Assembly: GCA_017409265.1 (NCBI GenBank)
Contig: JAFQSY010000071.1
Coordinates: 1-64,000, forward strand
Source: Clostridia bacterium
GTDB taxonomy: Bacteria; Bacillota; Clostridia; Oscillospirales; Acutalibacteraceae
Length of the DNA stretch: 64,000 bases
Direction of reading: 5' to 3'
The position numbers and the translations under genes are program-made. Shown piece after piece: positions 25,585-33,633 of the stretch (the stretch's first letter is position 1; each line of letters starts with the position of its first letter). The notes under the pieces are model-generated. The model had not been told where the DNA came from. It worked only from the letters and a program-made list of their open reading frames with translations, and did not search any database.

Positions 25585-26457
25585 ATGAAAAAGATAATTG
25601 CAATTCTTATGGCAGGGCTGATGGTTTTTGCTTTCACTGCTTGCAATGACGGTACGCAGCCCGAAGAAAAAACAACGAAGGAGTCTGTTTCGCAGGAACA
25701 GAATGATAATGAAGAGGTATCGGTCGGAACGGATATAACCGAAAGCAACGTTCCCAACGCCGAAACCTCTGATGTTTCGGCTGAAACAACAACTGAGCCT
25801 GCAGTTACCGTTCCATCAGAAAAAGACCCATCGGAATGGACCGATGAAGAAATTGTTGCTTTCTATAAAGCGGCGGCAATCAAGAGCAAGACAAAGGTTA
25901 CCTCAAAGCAAACGATGACTTTAAGAGAAATGGTTGTTAATGACGGCGACGGATTTCTCGGAAAACTTGTTGAAATGATAACACCTTTCCTTATTTCGGC
26001 GCTTGAGGACAGCTCAACCGAATTTGACGGCATAACGGGCGGCTACGAAAACCTCGAGCTTTCTGATGCACAGAGCGTCAAGGCTTATAAGAGTGGAGAA
26101 TACATAGTTGTTGAAATGACAATGAAGGAGCAGATTGACGGCGCTCACGGTGATCTCCACAGCGGCACGGTAGGTCACGCAATCTCTGTTGTAGGCGACC
26201 TTGCGGTTGTTGAAGAGGCACTTCCGAATTTTGAAATCGGTTTTGATGAGGCAGAGGTTAAGCTTCATTATAAGAACCCGAAGTTCAAGGCTAAAATCAA
26301 TAAAGACGGCATTATTGAAAAAGGAACATGGACATATGAGGTTTATGTTACCATCAAAAATCTTTATGTAGGCGGCAGAAGGCTTCCTCTTTCCGCAACC
26401 GTTAAAAGCGGATACGGTACGGTTGACTACATCATAACAGTCGGCGGCGGATTCTGA
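25585..26457 (+). CDS. Lipoprotein of unknown function
   Basis: The 290-residue protein starts MKKIIAILMAGLMVFAFTAC: a lipoprotein signal with the lipobox FTAC. A low-complexity Ser/Thr/Glu linker of about 60 residues follows, then a folded part beginning DPSEWTDEEIVAFYKAA and ending in a beta-rich region with IDGAHGDLHSGTVGHA and a Gly-rich C terminus. This is a surface-exposed, membrane-tethered protein. I recognise the general layout from gut Clostridia but not a named family. It has its own promoter and terminator, so it is monocistronic. Confidence 0.8.
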   Translation: MKKIIAILMAGLMVFAFTACNDGTQPEEKTTKESVSQEQNDNEEVSVGTDITESNVPNAETSDVSAETTTEPAVTVPSEKDPSEWTDEEIVAFYKAAAIKSKTKVTSKQTMTLREMVVNDGDGFLGKLVEMITPFLISALEDSSTEFDGITGGYENLELSDAQSVKAYKSGEYIVVEMTMKEQIDGAHGDLHSGTVGHAISVVGDLAVVEEALPNFEIGFDEAEVKLHYKNPKFKAKINKDGIIEKGTWTYEVYVTIKNLYVGGRRLPLSATVKSGYGTVDYIITVGGGF

Positions 26458-26465
26458 TAAAAACC

Positions 26466-26504
26466 AACAAGCTCTGTTCAACGGGGAACAGAGCTTGTTT
26501 TTTG
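26466..26504. terminator. Terminator between the lipoprotein and beta-helix genes
   Basis: AACAAGCTCTGTTC pairs with GAACAGAGCTTGTT (14 bp), followed on the plus strand by TTTTTGTTT. The convergent beta-helix gene ends two bases further, so it can serve both. Confidence 0.88.
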
Positions 26505-26505
26505 T

Positions 26506-28659
26506 TTAACCGAATTGTGTTACGGTTCCCGCGTTGTATACCCACGGGGTAAATCCTGTTTCGAGAGCGGGGCTGTTGTCTGCGAGGGTGAAATCGCGGT
26601 TTTGTGCATCTTTGAAAAGAGGGTCTGCAAAAACAGCATTATTGTAGTAGCCCAGAACCGTCATAATTACGAGCGACATTTTCTCAAAAAATCCGAGTGA
26701 ATTTCCCGAATAAACATTGCCGCCTTTTGTGTAGTCCCAGAAAAGATTATTATTATCAACAAACTGATTTGTTTCGGGAGTAAAAGGATAGATTAATGCG
26801 TTATCAACAACAAGAATATTGTTGGTAAGCGTCAGCGAATTATGGTCTTCTTTTTTTGTGACAAGCAAAGCGCCCTCACCGCCAAACGCAAAGATATTGT
26901 TTCTTACAACATTATCTTTGCCGTAGTGCTGATGGAAGGTTTCCGATGAACAGTCATAAACAAGATTGTTTTCAACAAGCATACCGCTTGAGCCTTCGTC
27001 AAGATAAATTCCCCAGCCGCCGTAGCCGTATCTGCCTTCGTCACAGCCGACATTATAGATAATATTTCCTCTGATAACCGTGTCGGGCTGAATGCCGAGT
27101 GTGTATATTGCACCCATGTCCGAAAGCCAGCCGTTGCCGATATCATAAATGACGTTGTTGCTGATGTTTATGTTGTTTGTGGAATTATCCGAATAACCCC
27201 AATTCCAGCCGACGGAAACTCCCGTATACCAGCCGTCGTGGATCTCGTTGTTTGTGAGGTCGCAATCCTTGGCGTGAGTGAGGAGAATGCCGATGGCGTT
27301 ATTGAAGATTCTGCCGTATCTGCTTATATGGCAGTCTTTTACGTTGATGTTGCAGGTTGTTGCGGGAACAACAAAATCTCCGTGGATGAAGACTGCGTTT
27401 GCACCGATTTCGTTGAACATACAGCTTGTGATATTGCAGTTTTGAGATGCTTTGTCAAACTTGACGGCTGTGTAAGAAATATTTTCAAAACGGCAATCCG
27501 TGAAATTAATGCCGTGTGATTCCGAAATATAAATTGCAGCAGGAACTTCAAACGCAGCCTGCGGATGGTCTGCTCCGTATTTGATATTTCCGTACATGGG
27601 ATGTGAGGGGTCAAATGCCTTGCCCGTATGAGTGCCGTCAACATGATCCCAATCGGTGTTTTCAAAATCAATACCACGGAACGAGATGTTACCTGCACCT
27701 TTTACCGTTATAAGCTGTTCGTTCATGCCTGCATAGAGAACGGTGTTTTCAACTGTATCGCCGCTTTCGGGAATATAATAGAGCTTGCCCTCGTTGCGGT
27801 CAAGATACCATTCGCCGGGAAGAGAAAGCGCTTCCTTTACGTTTTCATAAACAAAGCTGTCCTCTGTCCTTATTCTCATTGCCGAAGGCTTGGTTGTTTC
27901 AATTCTGCCCGTTTCTTTGTTGACAGAATGTATCGGCAGCAGATCATCACGCCAGAAATGCATGATTCTTACGTCAACATCTCCGGGATTCTCAAAATCA
28001 AAAATTTCGTTTGTGTTTACGTAAAAAGCCAATGCATGCGTGAAAAAATCGGGAGCATGTGAGCCTTCAACAGCTTCATTAGGTTTCGGTTCTGCCGCAA
28101 TTTTGAAAACTCCCTCTTTGGGATAATTAGAGCGTGAAAGCCTTTTTCCGTCTTTGAAGAGTGAACGGAAATAGTCCGTATCGCTTTCAATCGGCATATC
28201 CGTCACAAAAGCAACGACACCGTTGACTGTTTTTTTCTGCCAGTTTCCGCTGATTTCCTTTGCCCCCGAAAAAACAACTTTTTCATCGGGATATGAACGG
28301 TAGACAACATTGCTTTTATCCTCGGCGGTAAAATCAAGCGAGTTTTCAATAAAATATGTTCCTTCTCTGAACCATACGGTAACGGTTTTGTCCGTATCAA
28401 CCGTTTTTATTCTTTCCTTTGCGGCAGCAGGGGTCTTTAACGGGTTTTCAAGTGTTCCGTCATCTGCATCGTTGCCGTCGGGCGCAACTACGATATCAAA
28501 TTCTCCCATAACAAAATCACCTTCGTCAAATGCTGATTTTTCGGTTGCAGGGCTGCTTTCGGAAAAAACACCCTCAACATCAGACGGAACAAAAATCACA
28601 TTCAGCCACACAAAAAATGCACAGATAACTGAAATAATTCTTGTCATAATCATATTCAT
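26506..28659 (-). CDS. Exported right-handed beta-helix protein, GH141-like
   Basis: The 717-residue product begins with a hydrophobic signal or anchor (IISVICAFFVWLNVIFV), then the N-terminal sequence typical of GH141-like beta-helix proteins (VVAPDGNDADDGTLENPLKT, REGTYFIENSLDF, YRSYPDEKVVFSGAKEISG, SLFKDGKRLSRSNYP). The second half carries the helical coils (NCNITSCMFNEIGANAVFI, NNEIHDGWYTGVSVG, ENNLVYDCSSETFHQHYG). Family members include enzymes acting on fucosylated pectin or xylan, so an extracellular or membrane-bound glycan hydrolase is likely but the substrate is not readable. AAAGGTGATATT precedes the ATG. It lies 18 bases after metF and shares its transcript, which is an unexpected partner. 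Confidence 0.78.
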   Translation of the reverse strand: MNMIMTRIISVICAFFVWLNVIFVPSDVEGVFSESSPATEKSAFDEGDFVMGEFDIVVAPDGNDADDGTLENPLKTPAAAKERIKTVDTDKTVTVWFREGTYFIENSLDFTAEDKSNVVYRSYPDEKVVFSGAKEISGNWQKKTVNGVVAFVTDMPIESDTDYFRSLFKDGKRLSRSNYPKEGVFKIAAEPKPNEAVEGSHAPDFFTHALAFYVNTNEIFDFENPGDVDVRIMHFWRDDLLPIHSVNKETGRIETTKPSAMRIRTEDSFVYENVKEALSLPGEWYLDRNEGKLYYIPESGDTVENTVLYAGMNEQLITVKGAGNISFRGIDFENTDWDHVDGTHTGKAFDPSHPMYGNIKYGADHPQAAFEVPAAIYISESHGINFTDCRFENISYTAVKFDKASQNCNITSCMFNEIGANAVFIHGDFVVPATTCNINVKDCHISRYGRIFNNAIGILLTHAKDCDLTNNEIHDGWYTGVSVGWNWGYSDNSTNNINISNNVIYDIGNGWLSDMGAIYTLGIQPDTVIRGNIIYNVGCDEGRYGYGGWGIYLDEGSSGMLVENNLVYDCSSETFHQHYGKDNVVRNNIFAFGGEGALLVTKKEDHNSLTLTNNILVVDNALIYPFTPETNQFVDNNNLFWDYTKGGNVYSGNSLGFFEKMSLVIMTVLGYYNNAVFADPLFKDAQNRDFTLADNSPALETGFTPWVYNAGTVTQFG

Positions 28660-28677
28660 AATATCACCTTTTTGAAA

Positions 28678-29556
28678 TTACTTTCCTAAAATATCTGAAA
28701 GATTATTCTGGATTTTTTCGGCAACATCGGGCTTGTTCATTGAATAAACATGAACATTGGTTATGCCGTTTGCATATAAATCTATAATCTGGTCGGTTGC
28801 GTATGCAATACCTGCCTGCTTCATCGCATCGGGGTCTGACCCGAATTTATCAACAAGGCTCTTGAATCTTCTCGGCATAAACGAGCCCGAGAGCTTGATT
28901 GCTCTGTCAACCTGATTGGCATTGGTGATAGGCATGATGCCGGGGATAACGGGAACGGTTATTCCCGCTTCGCGTATTTTATAAAGAAAATTGAAAAGCA
29001 GGTTGTTATCGAAAAACATCTGCGTTGTCAGAAATTCACAGCCTGCATCAACCTTTTCCTTAAGATACTTTATGTCTTCCTTCTGATTTGCGCTTTCGGG
29101 GTGGATTTCGGGATAGCATGCGCCACCTATGCAAAAATCGCTGTCAGCTTCTTTGAGTTCGCGGACAAGGTCGATTGCGTGACGGTAAGCCCAGCCGCTT
29201 CGGTCGGCATCTTCAAGCCCTGCGGGTATATCGCCCCTCAAAGCCATGATGTTTTCAATTCCCGCCGCCTTGATTTCTTCAATCTTTTGGCTGACGGTTT
29301 CTTTGGTTGAAGAAACGCAGGTAAGATGCGCAATGCTTGCGACTCCGTAGCGCTCCTTTATGTTTTTTGCAATATCAAGGGTATATTTGCTTGTGCCGCC
29401 GCCTGCACCGTAGGTAACGCTCATAAACGGAGGGCGCAGCTTTGCGATTTCTTCCGTTGCGGATTTAACGCTTTCAAAACCTGCCTGAGTTTTGGGAGGA
29501 AAAACCTCAAACGAAAGCGAGAGAGAATCTTTTTTCAGCAAATCAATTATTTTCAT
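28678..29556 (-). CDS. metF: Methylenetetrahydrofolate reductase
   Basis: The 292-residue protein is a complete MetF-type TIM barrel: LSFEVFPPKTQAGF (catalytic Glu region), MSVTYGAGGGTSKYT, AHLTCVSSTKE, NIMALRGDIP, GGACYPEIHPES, TTQMFFDN and VIPGIMPITN. It reduces 5,10-methylene-THF to 5-methyl-THF for methionine synthesis or, in acetogens, the Wood-Ljungdahl pathway. No metV or other one-carbon gene is next to it. A sigma-A promoter lies upstream (29587-29616). The gene is intact and of standard length. Confidence 0.95.
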   Translation of the reverse strand: MKIIDLLKKDSLSLSFEVFPPKTQAGFESVKSATEEIAKLRPPFMSVTYGAGGGTSKYTLDIAKNIKERYGVASIAHLTCVSSTKETVSQKIEEIKAAGIENIMALRGDIPAGLEDADRSGWAYRHAIDLVRELKEADSDFCIGGACYPEIHPESANQKEDIKYLKEKVDAGCEFLTTQMFFDNNLLFNFLYKIREAGITVPVIPGIMPITNANQVDRAIKLSGSFMPRRFKSLVDKFGSDPDAMKQAGIAYATDQIIDLYANGITNVHVYSMNKPDVAEKIQNNLSDILGK

Positions 29557-29586
29557 AACATCATCTCTTTTGGTATGTTTTTCTTG

Positions 29587-29616
29587 ATTATACTACATAT
29601 TAATAGTCAGATTCAA
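29587..29616 (-). promoter_or_regulatory. metF promoter
   Basis: On the minus strand TTGAAT (29616-29611), an 18-base spacer and TATAAT (29592-29587). I see no SAM riboswitch or T-box in the short leader. Confidence 0.65.
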
Positions 29617-29716
29617 GTGCTTATATATTAAAATAACTGTTATATAACGAGAAGAATGATTATTCGGCGCAAATCATAGTATGATACGGAATTGTTGTTA
29701 AAATTTTAAAAAGCTC

Positions 29717-29746
29717 TTGACAAAACCTCATATGTTAATATATAAT
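29717..29746 (+). promoter_or_regulatory. tRNA-Val promoter
   Basis: TTGACA (29717-29722), 18-base spacer, TATAAT (29741-29746), 32 bases before the mature tRNA 5' end. Confidence 0.8.
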
Positions 29747-29778
29747 ATCACCTGCGCTGAAGAATAGCTCAAAACTAT

Positions 29779-29854
29779 GGACGTTTAGCTCAGCTGGTAG
29801 AGCATTCGCTTGACGTGCGAAGGGTCAGCGGTTCAAGTCCGTTAACGTCCACCA
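29779..29854 (+). tRNA. tRNA-Val (anticodon GAC)
   Basis: The 76-base gene folds into a full cloverleaf: acceptor GGACGTT with AACGTCC, D-arm GCTC/GAGC, anticodon stem TTCGC/GCGAA with loop TTGACGT, and a T-arm with GTTCAAG. The anticodon GAC reads valine codons GUC and GUU. The CCA end is encoded. It is transcribed alone from its own promoter. Confidence 0.97.
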
Positions 29855-29863
29855 CATTGGAGA

Positions 29864-29893
29864 AATCCGAACCGAAAGGTTCGGATTTTTTGC
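29864..29893 (+). terminator. tRNA-Val terminator
   Basis: A perfect ten-base stem (AATCCGAACC with GGTTCGGATT) around the tetraloop GAAA, followed by a T run. Confidence 0.9.
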
Positions 29894-29967
29894 TTTTTAC
29901 GAGTGATTTTGCAGAAGTGATCGAATAATATATTAGAAAAGTTAATTTATTTTTAATCTTTTTTTAA

Positions 29968-29996
29968 TTGCTTTTCAATATATCAAGTGGTATAAT
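29968..29996 (+). promoter_or_regulatory. Promoter of the FAD enzyme operon
   Basis: TTGCTT (29968-29973), 17-base spacer, TATAAT (29991-29996), about 40 bases before the start of the FAD-dependent enzyme. Confidence 0.6.
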
Positions 29997-30037
29997 TCAA
30001 GATGGTATATTCTGTAAATACAGATTGGGGGATTAAT

Positions 30038-31603
30038 ATGAAAAAATGTATTATTATCGGCGGCGGTCCCGCAGGTCTTACCGCAGGCTATGAGTTGCTT
30101 AAAAAGTCCAAAGACTATGAGGTTATCATCCTTGAGCAGAGCGAAGTTCTCGGCGGTATTTCAAGAACCGTAAAATATAACGGACATCGTATGGATATCG
30201 GCGGACACCGTTTTTTCTCAAAGGATAAGAACGTAAACAAATTCTGGTCGGAGCTTATGCCCATGCAGGGTGCACCATCAATCGACGACAAGATTCTTGG
30301 CAGGGAAAAGGCTCTTTCTGTCGGCGGTCCCGATCCTGAAACTGAAGATAAGGTTATGCTTCTGCGCCGCAGAATATCAAGAATCTATTATCTTAACAAA
30401 TTCTTTGATTATCCTATCTCAATGAAGCCGCAGACATTTATCAACATGGGCTTTGCAAGAACTGTCAAGGCAGGCTGCAGTTATCTTAAGTCGACCGTTT
30501 CAAAAAAGGAAGAGGATTCACTCGAGAATTTCTATATCAATCGCTTCGGCAAGGTACTTTATTCGATGTTCTTTGAGGGCTATACCGAAAAGCTCTGGGG
30601 CAGACATCCGAGTGAAATCTCTGCTGATTGGGGCGCACAGAGAGTAAAAGGTCTTTCAATTCTTGCCGTTATCAAGGACATGCTTTCAAAGCTTGTGCCG
30701 AGCAAGGACAGAAAGGTTGAAACCTCACTTATCGAAGAATTTCAGTATCCCAAATTCGGACCCGGTCAGCTTTGGGAAACAGTCGGCGCTGAGTTTGTAA
30801 AAATGGGCGGTAAGATTCTTTATAACCATAAAGTAACAGACATCGACATTTCCGGCGGAAGAATCAACAGCGTCAAGTGTGATAACGGCGAAGTTGTTGA
30901 CGGCGACATCTTTATCTCATCAATGCCTGTCAAAGACCTTGTTGCAGGTATGGGAGAAAGTGTTCCTGCGGCTCCTGCTGAAATTGCTGCAGGATTGCCT
31001 TACAGAGATTTCGTTACCGTCGGTCTGCTTCTCAACAATCTTAATCTTAAAAACGAAACAGGCATAAAAACTCTCGGAAATATTGTTCCCGACTGCTGGA
31101 TTTATGTTCAGGATGTCGGTGTAAAGCTTGGCAGAATCCAGATTTTCAACAACTGGTCGCCTTATCTTGTCAAAGACCCGCAGAATACTGTCTGGATCGG
31201 TCTTGAATATTTCTGCGATGAGGGTGACAGCTTCTGGAATATGGACGAAAAGAGCTGCGTTGAGCTTGCGGTCAGGGAGCTTAAGTCAATGGGTGTCATC
31301 TCTGCCGATGCTGAGGTGCTTGACAGCCACCGTGAAAAGGTGCAGAAGGCTTATCCTGCTTATTTTGATACCTATGACCGCATTGATGAGCTTATAAATT
31401 ATCTCGATACATTTGAAAATCTTTACTGTGTCGGCAGAAACGGTCAGCACAGATATAATAACATGGACCACTCAATGGTTACCTCTTTTGAAACGGTTTC
31501 AAATATTATCAGCGGCAAAAAGTCGAAGGATAATATCTGGAGCGTAAACACAGAGGCAGAGTATCATGAGGAGAGCTCTAATGAAGAAGGCAAGAATAAC
31601 TGA
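30038..31603 (+). CDS. FAD-dependent oxidoreductase, UDP-galactopyranose mutase / COG1232 type
   Basis: The product (521 aa) begins with a classic dinucleotide fold (KKCIIIGGGPAGLTAGYEL, then ILEQSEVLGGISRT) and continues with MDIGGHRFFSKD, PISMKPQTF, EGYTEKLWGRHPSEIS and the C-terminal FAD-closing block NLYCVGRNGQHRYNNMDHSM. This is the flavoprotein family that includes UDP-galactopyranose mutase-like and protoporphyrinogen-oxidase-like enzymes. I use the ATG at 30038 because GGGGGA lies eight bases upstream. Two polytopic, glycosyltransferase-like membrane proteins follow with a 23-base overlap and a four-base gap, so a role in making or modifying a cell-envelope sugar is likely; the exact reaction is not. 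Confidence 0.82.
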   Translation: MKKCIIIGGGPAGLTAGYELLKKSKDYEVIILEQSEVLGGISRTVKYNGHRMDIGGHRFFSKDKNVNKFWSELMPMQGAPSIDDKILGREKALSVGGPDPETEDKVMLLRRRISRIYYLNKFFDYPISMKPQTFINMGFARTVKAGCSYLKSTVSKKEEDSLENFYINRFGKVLYSMFFEGYTEKLWGRHPSEISADWGAQRVKGLSILAVIKDMLSKLVPSKDRKVETSLIEEFQYPKFGPGQLWETVGAEFVKMGGKILYNHKVTDIDISGGRINSVKCDNGEVVDGDIFISSMPVKDLVAGMGESVPAAPAEIAAGLPYRDFVTVGLLLNNLNLKNETGIKTLGNIVPDCWIYVQDVGVKLGRIQIFNNWSPYLVKDPQNTVWIGLEYFCDEGDSFWNMDEKSCVELAVRELKSMGVISADAEVLDSHREKVQKAYPAYFDTYDRIDELINYLDTFENLYCVGRNGQHRYNNMDHSMVTSFETVSNIISGKKSKDNIWSVNTEAEYHEESSNEEGKNN

Positions 31604-33629
31604 CGGTATATTACCGATAATTCTGATTCTGCTCATTTCGGTTGCCGCCGAGGCTCTTTTTGCAAATTTTACCTATTTTGCATACGGGGCAGGGAATGAC
31701 GAGTGTGAAAGCTATGTTGTTTCGGATTTTGATGCGGTTTATATAAGCGGAGAAAACAACACGCTTTTTGCAGGCATACCGGAAATTCCACTTCATTCCG
31801 TGAGCTTCAGCGTAAGGGCAAACTCAGATTACGCAGAGGACAGTCTTGCGACGGCTCGTTTCGGACTTTATGATGAGAATAATGTTCTCTCGCCTTCAAC
31901 TGTCAGGAGTGAAAAGATTTTTGTCGGCAAAGAGCCGAGAAGAGTTACTGCTTTTATGCGCTCGCAGGGCAACGCAAAAGGAATTGAAATCAGGTTTGCC
32001 GATTTTGAGCAGGAGCTTATCGTTACCGATGTTGAAATAAACCCAGAGTATGTTTTCGGATTTGATTTAATCAGAATGTCCGTAATTTTTTTGTTACTGT
32101 GTGCCGTATATGTTTTAAAGACCGACGGAAACGGCAAAAAAATCAGAAATTCAATGACTTACGGCGGTGCAGGTGCGGCTTCGGTCTGCGTTTGCGCGGT
32201 GGCATGTTTTGCGGTATGGTTTTTGAATGCCTCAAATGATACAGGTAACTGTATTTACTATCCGCTAGAAGGATTTATAGAAAACTATTCACCGTATATC
32301 CAGCAGTTTGATGCGTTTATGAAGGGACAGCTTCATTTTGATGTGACCCCGATGCAAGAGCTGCTCGAGCTTGAAAATCCGTATAATCCCGATGCGCGTG
32401 AAGGTATCTATTATCTTTATGACAGAGCATTTTTTGAGGGAAAATATTATTCTTATTTCGGGATTGCACCGATTCTTGTGATTTATTTCCCGTTTTATCT
32501 GCTTACGGGTGTACTTCCGACCGACAGCACGGTTATGGGAATTTTCTCGCTTATAACGTCAGTATTTATTCCTATGGCTGTTGTTGAATGGGCAAGATAC
32601 AGAAACAGCGGCATCCGCCCGTGGCTTTCGGCAGTTTTGGCAGTTGGTGCATTCTTTGCAAGCTCTGCATTGATAATACAGCGCGGTTACACACCGTTTT
32701 ATTATATTGCGAGTCTTGCAGGCATGGCTTTTGTTTCGGCTTTTGTATTCTGGATAATCAAGGCTCTTGGCGAAAACAAAAAGAAATACCGAATCATATT
32801 TTTTGCGTTGGCAGGAATAAGCTTTGCGCTTGCCTTCCTTTCAAGAGTCAATTCGGTAATAGTGCCTGCGGTAATGATTGCGGTTTTTGTTATAATTTAC
32901 TCAATCAAAAAAATTAAGGAGAAGCAGTTTTCCAAGCTTGTCAGCGAAATGACGGCATTGGCTTTGCCTGTTGCGGTATCGCTCGGTTTTTCGCTCTGCT
33001 GTAACTATGTGAGATTCGGAAATCCACTTCAATTCGGAGCAGATTATCAGCTGACGATTGCTGATGCATCGCTCTATGAGCTGGGATTTGACGGGATAAT
33101 TCCCTCGGTTATCCATTATTTCTTCCAGCCGTTCGGAATCCTTGATGAATTTCCGTATATCGGTTTTGATTATTTGAGACTTTCGGATTACGGAAGATAT
33201 GCTTATATAGACACAAACTTCGGGATTTTTGCTGTTCCGTTTATGCTTTCTCTTTTCCTTTCGCCCTTTATTTTTAGAAGCGGAAGGATAACAAAAAGCT
33301 CAAAGGCGTTGCTTGCATCGGGAATAATTGCTCTTTTTGCAACTGCATTTGCAAACTTCTGCCTCGGCGGTGTAATATTCAGATATACTTCCGATATTTC
33401 GCTTGCGGCGGCTCTTGTTTCGGCGGTTATTCTTCTTGAAATCTGTACTGCGGTTGAGAAAAGCAGGTATGCCGAGATGTCATCTGCGGTAAAAAAGGCG
33501 GCTGCTGCGCTGACGGCGGTAACGGTTATAATCATCGCTGCAGCGACAGTTCAGCTCAACGGAAATCTTAAGTCCTATGACCCCGACATTTATCTTGCAA
33601 TGAAAGAATTTTTTGTGATTTGGAGTTAA
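31581..33629 (+). CDS. Polytopic membrane protein, glycosyltransferase-like (GT-C type)
   Basis: The 682-residue protein has one N-terminal membrane helix, an outer beta-rich domain of roughly 130 residues (35-165), and then about ten further helices. YYSYFGIAPILVIYFPFYLLTG and LSRVNSVIVPAVMIAVFVI resemble the helical bundles of GT-C enzymes that use lipid-linked sugars, but I see no decisive catalytic DxD or DE pair, so the assignment rests on topology and on its place in an operon with a UGM-like enzyme. Start: ATG at 31581 preceded by GGAG, overlapping the upstream gene by 23 bases. It could also be a flippase-like or unknown envelope protein. Confidence 0.65.
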   Translation: MKKARITDGILPIILILLISVAAEALFANFTYFAYGAGNDECESYVVSDFDAVYISGENNTLFAGIPEIPLHSVSFSVRANSDYAEDSLATARFGLYDENNVLSPSTVRSEKIFVGKEPRRVTAFMRSQGNAKGIEIRFADFEQELIVTDVEINPEYVFGFDLIRMSVIFLLLCAVYVLKTDGNGKKIRNSMTYGGAGAASVCVCAVACFAVWFLNASNDTGNCIYYPLEGFIENYSPYIQQFDAFMKGQLHFDVTPMQELLELENPYNPDAREGIYYLYDRAFFEGKYYSYFGIAPILVIYFPFYLLTGVLPTDSTVMGIFSLITSVFIPMAVVEWARYRNSGIRPWLSAVLAVGAFFASSALIIQRGYTPFYYIASLAGMAFVSAFVFWIIKALGENKKKYRIIFFALAGISFALAFLSRVNSVIVPAVMIAVFVIIYSIKKIKEKQFSKLVSEMTALALPVAVSLGFSLCCNYVRFGNPLQFGADYQLTIADASLYELGFDGIIPSVIHYFFQPFGILDEFPYIGFDYLRLSDYGRYAYIDTNFGIFAVPFMLSLFLSPFIFRSGRITKSSKALLASGIIALFATAFANFCLGGVIFRYTSDISLAAALVSAVILLEICTAVEKSRYAEMSSAVKKAAAALTAVTVIIIAAATVQLNGNLKSYDPDIYLAMKEFFVIWS

Positions 33630-33633
33630 CGAA

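Noticed and set aside
29557..29716. Riboswitch or T-box upstream of metF
   Set aside because: The leader is only about 30 bases from the promoter and no T-box or SAM-aptamer motif is visible.
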